From positions 32,782 through 96,781 of the forward strand of contig CAYSNW010000008.1 in NCBI GenBank assembly GCA_964432415.1: DNA of 64,000 nt, read 5' to 3'. The notes under the pieces were generated by a model. That model saw only the letters and a program-made list of their open reading frames with translations. It was not told the DNA's origin and ran no database searches. The DNA is from JAFECT01 sp964432415 (GTDB lineage Bacteria > Pseudomonadota > Alphaproteobacteria > Caulobacterales > Caulobacteraceae). Shown here piece by piece: positions 1 through 8,612 of this stretch; the first letter of the stretch is position 1, and each line of letters opens with the position of its first letter. Both the position numbers and the translations under genes were made by a program.

Positions 1-427
1 CGCTCCAGGTGAACTGCCACGGGGGAAACAGGGTGAAGCCCTTCAGCGCCGCCCCCTTGGCGCCGGCCGCCAGCACCCCGCCCACCAGCTCGAAGCCCAG
101 GCCCAGGGCGAAAGCCAGAAGGAAGGCGTCGGCGATGCTGGTCAGGCGGAAATTGCGCTGGAAGAACAGGTAGGTGATCACCGGCGACAGCAGCACCATG
201 TTGCGCATGGCGACCCGCAGCACCTCGTTCAGGAACGGATGGCCGTAGTCGCCCAGGGGGTAGGGGACGATGAACTTCTCGGCCAGGGGCGCGGCGGTCA
301 CCGCCATCAGGGCGCCCAGCGCGGCGAAAGCCAGGAGCGTGCGCGCCGACAGGGTCCCACGGCCCGCGAACAGGCGAACGATCAGCGCGGTCCAGGCCGC
401 CATCAGGAGCAGTTCGAGCAACGCCAT
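1..427 (-). CDS. Unknown integral membrane protein, C-terminus cut by window edge
   Basis: An ATG at 427 on the reverse strand opens 142 residues that run off the left edge. The visible part is very hydrophobic, with likely membrane segments near residues 3-20, 30-48, 73-89 and 100-121 and only short loops between them. A FELVGG stretch follows the start of the fourth segment. I do not recognise the family. Intramembrane proteases of the PrsW/CAAX type have a similar look, but their paired-glutamate motif is not seen in this part. The 240 nt between this gene and the divergent protease gene contain nothing I can call. Confidence 0.6.
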   Translation of the reverse strand, partial: MALLELLLMAAWTALIVRLFAGRGTLSARTLLAFAALGALMAVTAAPLAEKFIVPYPLGDYGHPFLNEVLRVAMRNMVLLSPVITYLFFQRNFRLTSIADAFLLAFALGLGFELVGGVLAAGAKGAALKGFTLFPPWQFTWS

Positions 428-667
428 GCATCGTCTTTCGCAGCGAATGAAAGCCGGGGCGGCGAGGGGGCCTCGCCATGCACTCGGGAGGCGACGCGGA
501 CTCTGAACGGTCACTGGCGCCGGCCCTGAGGCGGCGGGCGCGCACCGCCAAGGGTTAGCACAGGCGCGGCCCGCTGCAACATCGTGGAACGACGCGGTCG
601 GAGCCGCTCGCACCGCCTGTCCCCGAATTAACTTGCCCGTCAGCCCATGCTCGGCCGAGCTAGCCCG

Positions 668-2005
668 ATGTGGACCCGACGCGCCTTTTCAGCCCTCGCC
701 CTTGCCGGCGCCGCCGGTTCCACCCACGCCGCGACACCCCCGCGGGTCAGGCGGCGCGACGAGGTCCGCGCCTGGCGGCTGCAGGCGGAGACCACCCACC
801 CGCGCGGACGGGAGGCGGCCGCCGACCCGGGCTGGTGGTCCCTGGCCGACGGTCTGGAGCGGGAAGCCGACTCCCTCGACCTGGGGACCTATGTCGCGCG
901 GATGTACCGGCTTGCAGCCTGGTTCCGCGATGGCCACACCACCTTCTATTTCTCCCAGCTGCACGGCGGGCCATTCGATCTCGCCCTGCCGATGGCCGCG
1001 CGGGCCTTCTATGACGGGCTCTACGTGACCCAGGCGGCAGATGAGGCCCTGCCCGTGCTGGGCGGCAGGATCGTTGCGGTCAACGACACGCCGGTCGAAG
1101 CGGTCATGCGCGCCTTCGCCGACATCTGGCCGAGCAATAATCCGGCCTGGGCCCACCATGACGCGGGGTTGCTGTTCGCAAACGCGGGCCTGCTACATGG
1201 CCTCGGCGTCGCCCGGGGCGGCGACGATCAAGCCATCGCCATCCAGGTGAAAGGCGCCGACGGGAGCGTGCGCTCCGAACGGCTGAAGCCGCGCGCCGGC
1301 GCGAAGCCCGCCCTGGCGCCGGTCACGCGCGAGAAGTCGCGGATTGAGACCTGGGCTACCACCCAGAGCGGCGGCAACTGGATCCATCCGCTTCCGGAAG
1401 CCAGGGCGGTCTACGTCGCCTTCGATGACCTGAGCGTGCCGATCGGCGACGCCATGAGCTTCAGCCACGCCGTGCTGGCGGCCGCAGAGGAACCCACCGT
1501 CGAGCGCCTGATCCTCGACCTGCGCCGCAACGGCGGCGGCAACAACCTGCTGGGCGAACCGCTGCGCCACGGGCTGGAGCGCTCCCGCCTGAACCACCCC
1601 GGGGGCCTCTACGTCCTGGCCGGCCCTCAGACCTTCTCCGCGGCCCAGAACTTCTGCACGCGAATGGAGCGCGAGACCGCCACCCGCTTCGTGGGCGAGC
1701 CCACCGGCGGCGCGCCCAACCACTACGGCGACGCAGGCCATTTCAAGGGCGCCGCCACCGGTCTGGAGGGCGGGATCTCGACCCTGCCCTGGTTCGACTC
1801 CAACCCCCAGGACAAGCGCGTCTGGCTCGCGCCGGACATCCCCGCGCCGCGGCTGTGGGCCGACTGGATCGCCGGACGGGACACGGCGCTTGACGCCGCC
1901 CTCGCCGACCAGGCCAGCGGCCCGGCCAACGACTTCACCCAGGACCGGGTGTTCCCCTGGCGGCGCAAGAGCCAGGACCTGGAGTGGAAGCCGTTCTGGC
2001 GGTGA
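668..2005 (+). CDS. Tat-exported S41-family (tricorn/CtpA-like) serine protease
   Basis: The 445-residue protein is likely a periplasmic or secreted peptidase of family S41. The ATG at 668 is preferred over an in-frame ATG at 647 because it puts a twin-arginine signal (TRRAFSALALAGAAG, ending in THAA) at the N-terminus. A PDZ-like stretch GGRIVAVNDTPV lies near residue 132. The S41 core follows: LILDLRRNGGGNN near residue 280 and the nucleophile segment TFSAAQNF near 321, then a GEPTGG stretch. No nearby Ser/Lys dyad as in CtpA is obvious, so a tricorn-type Ser/His/Glu site is more likely. It stands alone, upstream of a small secreted protein on the same strand. Confidence 0.75.
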   Translation: MWTRRAFSALALAGAAGSTHAATPPRVRRRDEVRAWRLQAETTHPRGREAAADPGWWSLADGLEREADSLDLGTYVARMYRLAAWFRDGHTTFYFSQLHGGPFDLALPMAARAFYDGLYVTQAADEALPVLGGRIVAVNDTPVEAVMRAFADIWPSNNPAWAHHDAGLLFANAGLLHGLGVARGGDDQAIAIQVKGADGSVRSERLKPRAGAKPALAPVTREKSRIETWATTQSGGNWIHPLPEARAVYVAFDDLSVPIGDAMSFSHAVLAAAEEPTVERLILDLRRNGGGNNLLGEPLRHGLERSRLNHPGGLYVLAGPQTFSAAQNFCTRMERETATRFVGEPTGGAPNHYGDAGHFKGAATGLEGGISTLPWFDSNPQDKRVWLAPDIPAPRLWADWIAGRDTALDAALADQASGPANDFTQDRVFPWRRKSQDLEWKPFWR

Positions 2006-2097
2006 GCGCCGGCCACGACGGACCCGCTTGCCCACAGCCAAGCTGGCGTGCGACGTCTTCGTTCGGCTGACAGGCCGGAAAACGGGGAGGTGTTCGC

Positions 2098-2502
2098 ATG
2101 AGTGCCCGACAGCATCTGGCCGGCGCTATCGCCGCCTTGCTCGCCCTGACGGCGCCGGCCGCGGCCTCTCCGCCGCCCCACTACCTGCCCGATCAGACCA
2201 TCCTGGGCCTGAAGATCACCGGCCTGATGATCTTTCCCTTCCACTCTGGCGTGCGCTGCCGGATTTCCGATCCGTCGCATGTCGGCGGCATCGTGAAACT
2301 GACCCTGGGCTACTGGGACCCTGCCGGCGCCACGGCGCCCTTCGCCACCGTCGCGAACAGCAGCCTGCTGGTTCCCGTGGTCGGATCGGTGGCGTGCAAC
2401 CTGCCCGACCTGCCGGGCGCCTTCCACCACATCGACCACATCACCCTGACCGTGACCAAGGGCTCAGTCTCCAGCTCCAAGACGGTGCACATCGGCTGGT
2501 GA
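2098..2502 (+). CDS. Small secreted protein of unknown function
   Basis: The protein has 134 residues. A GGGGAGG ribosome-binding site about six bases upstream supports the ATG at 2098. Residues 1-24 form a classical signal peptide (hydrophobic LAGAIAALLALTA, cleavage likely after AAAS). The mature part is short and rich in beta-branched residues, with two cysteines (CRIS and ACNLP segments) that could form one disulfide. It ends with a Thr/Ser-rich stretch. I recognise no domain. It follows the S41 protease on the same strand by 92 nt, so co-transcription is possible but not shown. Confidence 0.55.
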   Translation: MSARQHLAGAIAALLALTAPAAASPPPHYLPDQTILGLKITGLMIFPFHSGVRCRISDPSHVGGIVKLTLGYWDPAGATAPFATVANSSLLVPVVGSVACNLPDLPGAFHHIDHITLTVTKGSVSSSKTVHIGW

Positions 2503-2508
2503 TGAGGA

Positions 2509-2598
2509 TGGCGGACGGGGTGGGATTCGAACCCACGGTAGGCTCTCACCTACGGCGGTTTTCAAGACCGCTGCCTTAAACCACTCGGCCACCCGTCC
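2509..2598 (-). tRNA. tRNA-Ser (anticodon TGA)
   Basis: The reverse strand folds as a class II tRNA. The 7-bp acceptor pairs GGACGGG with CCCGTCC, followed by discriminator G and an encoded CCA at 2511-2509. The T-arm GTGGG-TTCGAAT-CCCAC is perfect. The anticodon loop reads CTTGAAA, giving anticodon TGA for UCA serine codons. A long variable arm (GTAGGTGAGAGCCTAC) is typical of tRNA-Ser. It lies in the gap between the small secreted protein and tmk, on the strand opposite to both. Confidence 0.95.
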
Positions 2599-2745
2599 GG
2601 GACGGGCGTCATAGCAAGTGGCGCGGGTCCTACAAACCTCGAACGCAGGGCGCCTGCGTCAGGATCGGTCGACGACCCACAGCTTTTGCGCCGCAGGGCC
2701 GATCCTGCGCTTGCCTGGGACGGCGAAGCCGCCATTGTGCGGCGC

Positions 2746-3390
2746 GTGAAACGCGGACAATTCATCACCCTGGAAGGCGGCGAGGGCGCCGGGAAATCCA
2801 CCCAGGCCCTGCGCCTGACCGCGCGCCTGCGCGCGCTCGGCCTGGAGGTCGTGCAGACGCGCGAGCCCGGCGGCTCCGACGGGGCGGAGGCTCTGCGATC
2901 GCTGCTGGTGCAAGGCGGCGCCGACCGCTGGTCGCCGATCGCCGAGGCGCTTTTGATGTATGCGGCCCGCTCGGACCATCTGGACCGGGTGATCCGCCCG
3001 GCGCTGGACCGGGGCGCCTGGGTGGTCTGCGACCGCTTCGCCGATTCGACCCGGGCCTATCAGGGCGCCGGCGGTGGCGTCCCGGCCTCGGTGGTCGAGG
3101 AGATCGACCGCGCGGTGGTCGGCGCCGACCAGCCGGACCTGACCCTGATCTTCGACCTGCCGGTGGAGGTGGGGCTGGAGCGCGCCCATGCGCGCGGCGG
3201 CGACGCCCGCTTCGAGTCCAAGGGCCTGGAGTTCCACACCCGCCTGCGCGCCCTGTTCCTGGCGCTCGCCGACCAGCAGCCGGACCGCTGCGTGCGCATC
3301 GACGCCCACGCCCAGGTCGACGACGTGGCCGAACGGGTCTGGCGGGCGGTCGAGACCCGGCTGCTGGACGGCGCGGTCTTCGATGCCTGA
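2746..3390 (+). CDS. tmk: Thymidylate kinase
   Basis: Phosphorylates dTMP to dTDP with ATP in dTTP synthesis. I use the GTG at 2746, giving a 214-residue protein of normal family length that begins VKRGQFITLEGGEG. An in-frame ATG at 2686 would add 20 residues that do not resemble the family. The P-loop GGEGAGKST sits at residues 11-19. The thymidylate kinase signature DRFADSTRAYQG lies near residue 93, and a TREPGG segment near residue 40 matches the DR(E)P-type motif. The stop overlaps the start of holB by 8 bp, so the two are translationally coupled. It heads the tmk-holB-tatD-MBL operon. Confidence 0.95.
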   Translation: MKRGQFITLEGGEGAGKSTQALRLTARLRALGLEVVQTREPGGSDGAEALRSLLVQGGADRWSPIAEALLMYAARSDHLDRVIRPALDRGAWVVCDRFADSTRAYQGAGGGVPASVVEEIDRAVVGADQPDLTLIFDLPVEVGLERAHARGGDARFESKGLEFHTRLRALFLALADQQPDRCVRIDAHAQVDDVAERVWRAVETRLLDGAVFDA

Positions 3391-4372
3391 GCTGGCTCAC
3401 CCGCGCGACGTCTATGACTACCGGGGCGGCGAGACGGTGGAGGCGACCTTTCTCGACGCCCTGGCCCGGGGGCGGCTGCACCACGCCTGGCTGCTGACCG
3501 GGCCCGAGGGCATCGGCAAGGCGACCTTCGCCTACCGCGCCGCGCGGCGGCTGTTGGGGGGCGCGCCGGACGACCGCTACGGCCTGCTGGGGGTGGCCCC
3601 GGAGGATGCGGAGGCGCGGCTGGTCGCGGCCCGCTCCCACCCAGACCTGCTGGTGCTGGAGCGTCAGAGCGAGGACGGCAAGGTCAAGAAGTTCATCAGC
3701 GTGGACGACGCCCGGGCCCTGCCGGATTTCTTCGCCCGCTCGCCCTCCCGGTCGAAATACCGGGTGGCCATTGTCGACGCCGCCGACGACATGAACGTCA
3801 ATGCAGCCAACGCCTTGCTGAAGACTCTGGAGGAACCGCCTGAGCGGGGCGTGCTGCTGCTGGTCGCCCATGCGCCGGGCAGGCTGGTGGCCACCATCCG
3901 CTCGCGCTGCCGCCGGCTGGCCTTCCGGCCCTGGAGCGACGACGCGGTCGCGGCCTTCCTCTCCGCGCGCTCGGAGCTGGGCATGGAACAGGTCGAGGCG
4001 GTGGCGCGCATGGCGCGTGGCGCGCCGGGACGGGCCCTGACGCTGGCGGCCGGCGAAGCGCTGGAGTTCGACGCCCTGGCCCGCGACCTGGTCTCGGGCG
4101 AATACCCCGGCGAGGCGGCGCTGCTGCATCTGACCGACAAGTTCCGCGGCGCCGAGGGCCAGATCCGCTTCGAGCTGCTGTTCGAACGCCTTGCCGAGGC
4201 CGTGCGCGAGCGGGCGATCGGGGAGGGGGGAGCATCGGTTGAACGCTGGGCGACCCTGTGGGACAAGCTGGCCGCCGCGCCGGGTGAGGCGGACGCCATC
4301 AACCTGGACCGCGCAGACGTGTTCTGGACCCTGACCGGCGAACTCAAGGCCCTGCGCGCCCAGACCGGATAA
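3383..4372 (+). CDS. holB: DNA polymerase III subunit delta' (clamp loader)
   Basis: The 329-residue AAA+ protein is the delta' subunit of the clamp loader and sits directly after tmk, its usual alphaproteobacterial neighbour. The ATG at 3383 overlaps the tmk stop. A Walker A-like GPEGIGKAT lies near residue 38. The segment IVDAADDMN is the Walker B region, NAANALLKTLEEPP follows it, and the sensor SRC motif (IRSRCRRL) is intact. The only cysteine in the protein is the one in SRC, so the four-cysteine zinc module of Escherichia coli delta' is absent. The C-terminal part is the helical collar domain. Confidence 0.92.
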   Translation: MPELAHPRDVYDYRGGETVEATFLDALARGRLHHAWLLTGPEGIGKATFAYRAARRLLGGAPDDRYGLLGVAPEDAEARLVAARSHPDLLVLERQSEDGKVKKFISVDDARALPDFFARSPSRSKYRVAIVDAADDMNVNAANALLKTLEEPPERGVLLLVAHAPGRLVATIRSRCRRLAFRPWSDDAVAAFLSARSELGMEQVEAVARMARGAPGRALTLAAGEALEFDALARDLVSGEYPGEAALLHLTDKFRGAEGQIRFELLFERLAEAVRERAIGEGGASVERWATLWDKLAAAPGEADAINLDRADVFWTLTGELKALRAQTG

Positions 4373-4382
4373 GCCAGGCGCC

Positions 4383-5174
4383 ATGCTCATCGACAGCCAC
4401 GTCAACCTGCACGCCCCCCAGTTCGACGAGGACCGCGACGCCGTGATCGCGCGCGCCCGCGAGGCCGGCATCGGCCTGATGGTCGAGATCTCCGACCGGC
4501 TGTCGAGCTTCGAGGCGACCCACGCCATCGCCATGGCCCACCCCGACATCTGGTGCACGGTGGGGACCCATCCACACGAGGCCAGGGAAGACCCGGACCT
4601 CGACGCCACGACGCTGATCGCCCTGGCGGGCCGTCCACGGGTCGTGGGCATCGGCGAGTGCGGGCTGGACTTCCACTACGATCTCAGCCCCCGCGAGGTT
4701 CAGGCGCGCGTGTTCCGCGCCCACTGCGCCGCGGCGCGCGAGACCGGTCTGCCGCTGGTGGTTCACACCCGCGAGGCGGACGCGGTAATGGGCGAAATCC
4801 TGCGCGAGGAGCACGGCGAGGGCGCGTTCAAGCTGCTAATGCACTGCTACACATCCGGGCCGGAACTGGCGAAAATTGCTGCGGAACTCGGCGCCTGGTT
4901 CTCGGTCTCCGGCATTGCGACCTTCAAGGCCGCCGAAGAGGTGCGGGCCATCATCCGCGACATGCCGGCCAACCGGATCATCGTGGAGACCGACTGCCCC
5001 TACCTGGCGCCTGTTCCGATGCGGGGCCGCCGCAACGAGCCGGCCTACATCCCCTTCATCCTCGACAAGCTGGCGGAGGTCCGAGGCTGGGGCGCCGAAG
5101 AAGCCGAGCGGCGCACCGAAGACGCCTTCTTCGCCCTGTTCGACCGGATCCCCAGACCCGAGAAGCCTGCATGA
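4383..5174 (+). CDS. tatD: TatD-family metal-dependent deoxyribonuclease
   Basis: A 263-residue TIM-barrel metal hydrolase of the TatD DNase family, expected to act as a 3'-5' exonuclease or in DNA turnover. The metal-binding positions can be followed: N-terminal IDSHVNLH, GECGLDFHYD near residue 88, LVVHTREAD near 127, MHCYTSG near 155 and ETDCPYLAP near 203. In the first motif the usual HxH is HVN, so the second histidine is replaced by asparagine. The gene starts 10 nt after holB and its stop overlaps the next start as ATGA. metG, which often lies between holB and tatD in alphaproteobacteria, is absent here. Confidence 0.9.
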   Translation: MLIDSHVNLHAPQFDEDRDAVIARAREAGIGLMVEISDRLSSFEATHAIAMAHPDIWCTVGTHPHEAREDPDLDATTLIALAGRPRVVGIGECGLDFHYDLSPREVQARVFRAHCAAARETGLPLVVHTREADAVMGEILREEHGEGAFKLLMHCYTSGPELAKIAAELGAWFSVSGIATFKAAEEVRAIIRDMPANRIIVETDCPYLAPVPMRGRRNEPAYIPFILDKLAEVRGWGAEEAERRTEDAFFALFDRIPRPEKPA

Positions 5175-5980
5175 GCGGCCGGCTGGAGATCACGCTGCTC
5201 GGCACCGGCTCCTCCGGGGGCGTGCCGCGCGCCGACGGGAACTGGGGCGTCTGCGATCCTGCCGAGCCGCGCAATCGTCGCACCCGCTGTTCGATGCTGG
5301 TGCGCCGCCTGGGCGACGAGGGGGGAGGGCTGACCACCGTGGTGGTCGACACCTCGCCGGATTTCCGCCTGCAGATGGCCGAGGCCGGCGCGCGGCGGCT
5401 GGACGCAGTGCTCTACACCCACGACCACGCCGACCAGTGTCACGGCATCGACGACATCCGCGCCTTCGCCATGACCGCCCAGCGGCGCGCGCCCTGCTAC
5501 ATGGACCCGGCGACCTACGAGAGCCTGACCCAGCGCTTCCGCTACATCTTCTTCGGCGAACAGGGCTATCCAGCGATCTGCGAGGCGCATCCGCTGCCGC
5601 CCTGGGGCGAGCCATTCCAGATCGGCGGACCGTCCGGCCCCGTGCCGGTGACCACCTTCGAGCAGGAACACGGCCCGATCAGTTCGGTCGGCTACCGCTT
5701 CGGCGGCGTGGCCTACTCCAGCGATGTCTCCGGACTGTCCGACAAGGCGCTGGCGTCGCTGGAAAATCTCGACGTCTGGATTGTCGACGCCCTGCGCCTG
5801 AAGCCGCATCCGACCCACGCCAACCTGGACCAGGCCCTGCGCTGGATCGAGCAACTCAAGCCGGCGCGCGCGGTGCTGACCAACATGCACGTGGACATGG
5901 ACTACGCCACGCTTTCGGCCGAGCTGCCGCCCGGCGTCGAGGCGGGCTACGACGGCTGGCGCGCCGAGGTCGATCTCTGA
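5171..5980 (+). CDS. MBL-fold metallo-hydrolase (PhnP/RNase Z-like)
   Basis: A 269-residue metallo-beta-lactamase-fold hydrolase, last gene of the tmk operon. It starts in an ATGA overlap with tatD. The N-terminus ITLLGTGSSGGVP is typical of PhnP-like phosphodiesterases. The metal motif YTHDHADQCHGID (HxHxDH) lies near residue 83, an SSDVSG stretch provides the bridging Asp, and a late histidine follows in the HPTHANLDQ segment. Family members cleave cyclic phosphodiesters or tRNA 3' ends; the substrate here cannot be read from sequence. The gene ends immediately against the convergent DUF885 gene. Confidence 0.9.
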   Translation: MSGRLEITLLGTGSSGGVPRADGNWGVCDPAEPRNRRTRCSMLVRRLGDEGGGLTTVVVDTSPDFRLQMAEAGARRLDAVLYTHDHADQCHGIDDIRAFAMTAQRRAPCYMDPATYESLTQRFRYIFFGEQGYPAICEAHPLPPWGEPFQIGGPSGPVPVTTFEQEHGPISSVGYRFGGVAYSSDVSGLSDKALASLENLDVWIVDALRLKPHPTHANLDQALRWIEQLKPARAVLTNMHVDMDYATLSAELPPGVEAGYDGWRAEVDL

Positions 5981-7828
5981 TCAGCCGCGCTTGATGTCCT
6001 CGTCGACGATCCGCGCCAGCACGGTCAGCGGCACGCTGCCCGACAGCACCATCAGGTCGTTGAAGCGCTTCAGATCGAACTTCGGCCCAAGCGCCGCCTT
6101 GGCCTTGTCGCGCAGGCGGATGATCTCGGAGTGGCCGATCTTGTAGCCGCAGGCCTGGCCAGGAGTGGCGACATAGCGGTCGACTTCACCCAGCATGGCC
6201 TGGCGCGGCCGCCCGCTGTGCTCCAGCAGGAAGTCCAGCGCCTTTTCCCGGGTCCAGCGCTTGGCGTGCAGTCCGGTGTCGACCACCAGGCGGCAGGCCC
6301 GGAAGTGCAGGGCCTGCAGGTAGCCGAGCTTTCCGAAGGGATCATCCTCGTACATGCCCAGTTCGTCGGCCAGCTGCTCGGCGTAGAGCGCCCAGCCCTC
6401 CACATAGGCGTTGAACTGCATCAGCGAGCGGATCAGCGGCAGATGGCTGGCGTAGTCGCCCTGCCAGACGTGGCCCGGGACCGTCTCGTGGAAGGTGAGG
6501 GTGGGCAGGGCAAAGCGCGGCCAGTTCTTGGTGCTCTTCAGGTTGATGTAGTAGGTCGCCGGCCGGGCCCCATCGACCGAGCCGTCGAACTCGTAGCCGT
6601 TGGGCGCCCCGTCCTGGATCTCCGGCGGCACCCGGCGCACGACCACATTGGCCTTGGGCAGGGTGTTGAACGCCTGGCCGAGCCGGGGCCGGATCGCGGC
6701 GATGCGTCCGTTCAGATAGTCGATGATCTGGGCCCGGCCCTCGTCGGTGTCCGGGTAGAGGAACTTCGGATCCTTGGCCAAGGCCGCCATGCGCGCGCCC
6801 ACGCCGCCCTGGTTCAACCCCTGCGCCTTAAGAAGGCCGTCCATGCGCCCCTCCAGCTCCGCCACCTGTTCCAGGCCCATCCTGTGGATCTGGCCGGCGT
6901 TCAGGGTCGTGGTGGTCCCGCAGCGCAGCTGCCAGGCGTAGTAGGCCTCGCCCTTCGGCAATTTCCAGACGCCCGCGTCGGAGGTCGCCTTGGCCCGGAT
7001 GGTCTTCAGCGCCGCGATCTGGCGCGCCACCGCCGGCGCCACGCGCTTGTGGCACAGCGCCAGCGCCCGGGCTGCGTGATCGCCTGAAACGTTCTTCTCC
7101 TTCATCCGGCGCGCGAGGGAGGTGACCAGGGTCCAGCTCTCCGGACCACTCTTCAGAAAGCCCTTCAGCTGGCCGGAGATGTTGTCGTTGATGAAGCCCG
7201 GCGCATTGACCCCGCGCCTGGCGTCGGCGACCAGGCGCACGCTTTCCTGATCCAGCTGGCGCGCGAAGGCCTCGACCCGCTCCAGATAGGCCTCGGCGTC
7301 CGAGGCGGTCTCGATCGGGTGCATGCTGTCCAGGAAGTCGGGGATGGTCTGGAAGGCGCCGGTCATCTGGGTGACAGCGTAGGGCGAATTGTTCTCGCCC
7401 CATTGAGCCGACATCACCAGATCGTCGCCGTAGCCGAACTTCGAGCCCTGCAGCGCCTCCTCGTGCGCCTCCAGCGCCACGTCGTAATTGACCGCGTCGA
7501 TGCCGGTCAGAGCCTTGCGGTCGATGGCCTTCAGCTCGGCGACCCGGTGGCTGTAGGCCGACGCGCGTTTCGCCGCCCCGGCGTCGGAGCGGTCGGTCAG
7601 CAGGTGGCGCAGCGGCGCCCGCGCGCCGGTGTCGACGCCACGGTAGGTCGCGTTCTCGGGGATCTCGCGGAAGAGGGCCTCCGTGGTCCTTTCCAGGAAG
7701 GCGTCGAGCTGGGCCTTGGCCGAACCCTTCGCGTGATGGCCGCGGGCGTGCTTGGCCAGAGCGTCCTGGGGGGCGGTGATTCCGGCGCAGACGGAGGAGG
7801 CGAGCAGGGCGCGGCGGCTGAGGCGCAT
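5981..7828 (-). CDS. Exported DUF885-family protein with HExxGH zinc-peptidase motif
   Basis: A 615-residue protein of the DUF885 family, members of which behave as zinc carboxypeptidase-like enzymes. I start at the ATG at 7828 because it gives a Tat-like signal (MRLSRRALLASSVCAG) with a cleavage region near DALA; in-frame codons continue upstream to 7900 but look non-coding. The motif HETVPGHVWQ near residue 445 matches the family's HExxxGH zinc site. The C-terminus (GYKIGHSEIIRLRDKA) is also typical. The coding region abuts the convergent MBL gene with no gap. The probable role is turnover of periplasmic peptides. Confidence 0.88.
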   Translation of the reverse strand: MRLSRRALLASSVCAGITAPQDALAKHARGHHAKGSAKAQLDAFLERTTEALFREIPENATYRGVDTGARAPLRHLLTDRSDAGAAKRASAYSHRVAELKAIDRKALTGIDAVNYDVALEAHEEALQGSKFGYGDDLVMSAQWGENNSPYAVTQMTGAFQTIPDFLDSMHPIETASDAEAYLERVEAFARQLDQESVRLVADARRGVNAPGFINDNISGQLKGFLKSGPESWTLVTSLARRMKEKNVSGDHAARALALCHKRVAPAVARQIAALKTIRAKATSDAGVWKLPKGEAYYAWQLRCGTTTTLNAGQIHRMGLEQVAELEGRMDGLLKAQGLNQGGVGARMAALAKDPKFLYPDTDEGRAQIIDYLNGRIAAIRPRLGQAFNTLPKANVVVRRVPPEIQDGAPNGYEFDGSVDGARPATYYINLKSTKNWPRFALPTLTFHETVPGHVWQGDYASHLPLIRSLMQFNAYVEGWALYAEQLADELGMYEDDPFGKLGYLQALHFRACRLVVDTGLHAKRWTREKALDFLLEHSGRPRQAMLGEVDRYVATPGQACGYKIGHSEIIRLRDKAKAALGPKFDLKRFNDLMVLSGSVPLTVLARIVDEDIKRG

Positions 7829-7954
7829 GTGACGTGAGTCCCGATGACGAAGGGTTCGGATATGAACCGTGCGCGCCGCCGCTGGCAACGCCTCGAACAC
7901 GATGGGATCAGATCGGCTGATCGTTGAATCGTGCTCGGCATCTGGAGAACATGC

Positions 7955-8476
7955 TCAGTCGTCGGTCGGCGTCACCGGCAGGACGTCGGGGTCCATCGGG
8001 AGCAGGGGGCGGTCCTCGATCTCGACCTGCAGCATCATGGAGGTCTTGGTTTGGCCGAGCTGGGCCAGGCGCATCAGCACCGAGTTCAGTTCGGCGGTCG
8101 ATCCCACCCGCACATGCATGATCAGGAAGGCCGTCCCGGTCACCCGCCAGCAGGAAACGATCTCCTCCACCAGCTTGACCTGGGCCACCACCTTCTCGAC
8201 GTCGGGGCTGTAGGGCGAGAACTCGATGATCGCGCCCACGTCGCGGCCGAGCGCCGCCGGATCGATCACCGCGCGGAAGCCCAGCAGCACGCCCCGGTCG
8301 CTCAGGCGGGCGATCCGCTCCGCCACCGCCGGCGCCGAAAGGTTCAGCCGGCGGCCCACCTCGGCATGGCTGAGACGGCCCGCATTCTCCAGAAGCTGCA
8401 GGATTCGCAGGTCTGTCGGATCATCGACCAGTCGGTTCCGTCGAGAGACAACCTTCGTTCCAAATGCTCTTGCCAC
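7955..8476 (-). CDS. Lrp/AsnC-family transcriptional regulator
   Basis: The protein has 173 residues. An N-terminal winged helix-turn-helix (DLRILQLLENAGRLSHAEVG, then APAVAERIARL) spans about residues 22-70. The C-terminal ligand-binding RAM/AsnC domain follows, with a GTAFLIMHVRV strand. The start is a GTG at 8476, about 15 residues longer than many relatives; a start nearer the helix-turn-helix cannot be excluded. Such regulators sense amino acids or small effectors. It is divergent from the anchored Fes-N-domain gene across 136 nt and 126 nt downstream of the DUF885 start, so either could be a target. Confidence 0.9.
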   Translation of the reverse strand: MARAFGTKVVSRRNRLVDDPTDLRILQLLENAGRLSHAEVGRRLNLSAPAVAERIARLSDRGVLLGFRAVIDPAALGRDVGAIIEFSPYSPDVEKVVAQVKLVEEIVSCWRVTGTAFLIMHVRVGSTAELNSVLMRLAQLGQTKTSMMLQVEIEDRPLLPMDPDVLPVTPTDD

Positions 8477-8612
8477 CGTTAGCCTTCGATTCTACGGATT
8501 TCGTGCACTTGTAGCGTATAAGTGGCATTCCCGGCAATCGTTCTCCGAGTCAACATCATCTGGTCGGACTGTGGTTCGAACTGTCTCATGCGTGAAGGCG
8601 AGGAGGGCGTCG

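Noticed and set aside
2765..4651. A 628-codon frame opposite tmk, holB and tatD
   Set aside because: It overlaps three clear genes on the other strand and has Arg/Pro-rich low-complexity sequence typical of shadows.
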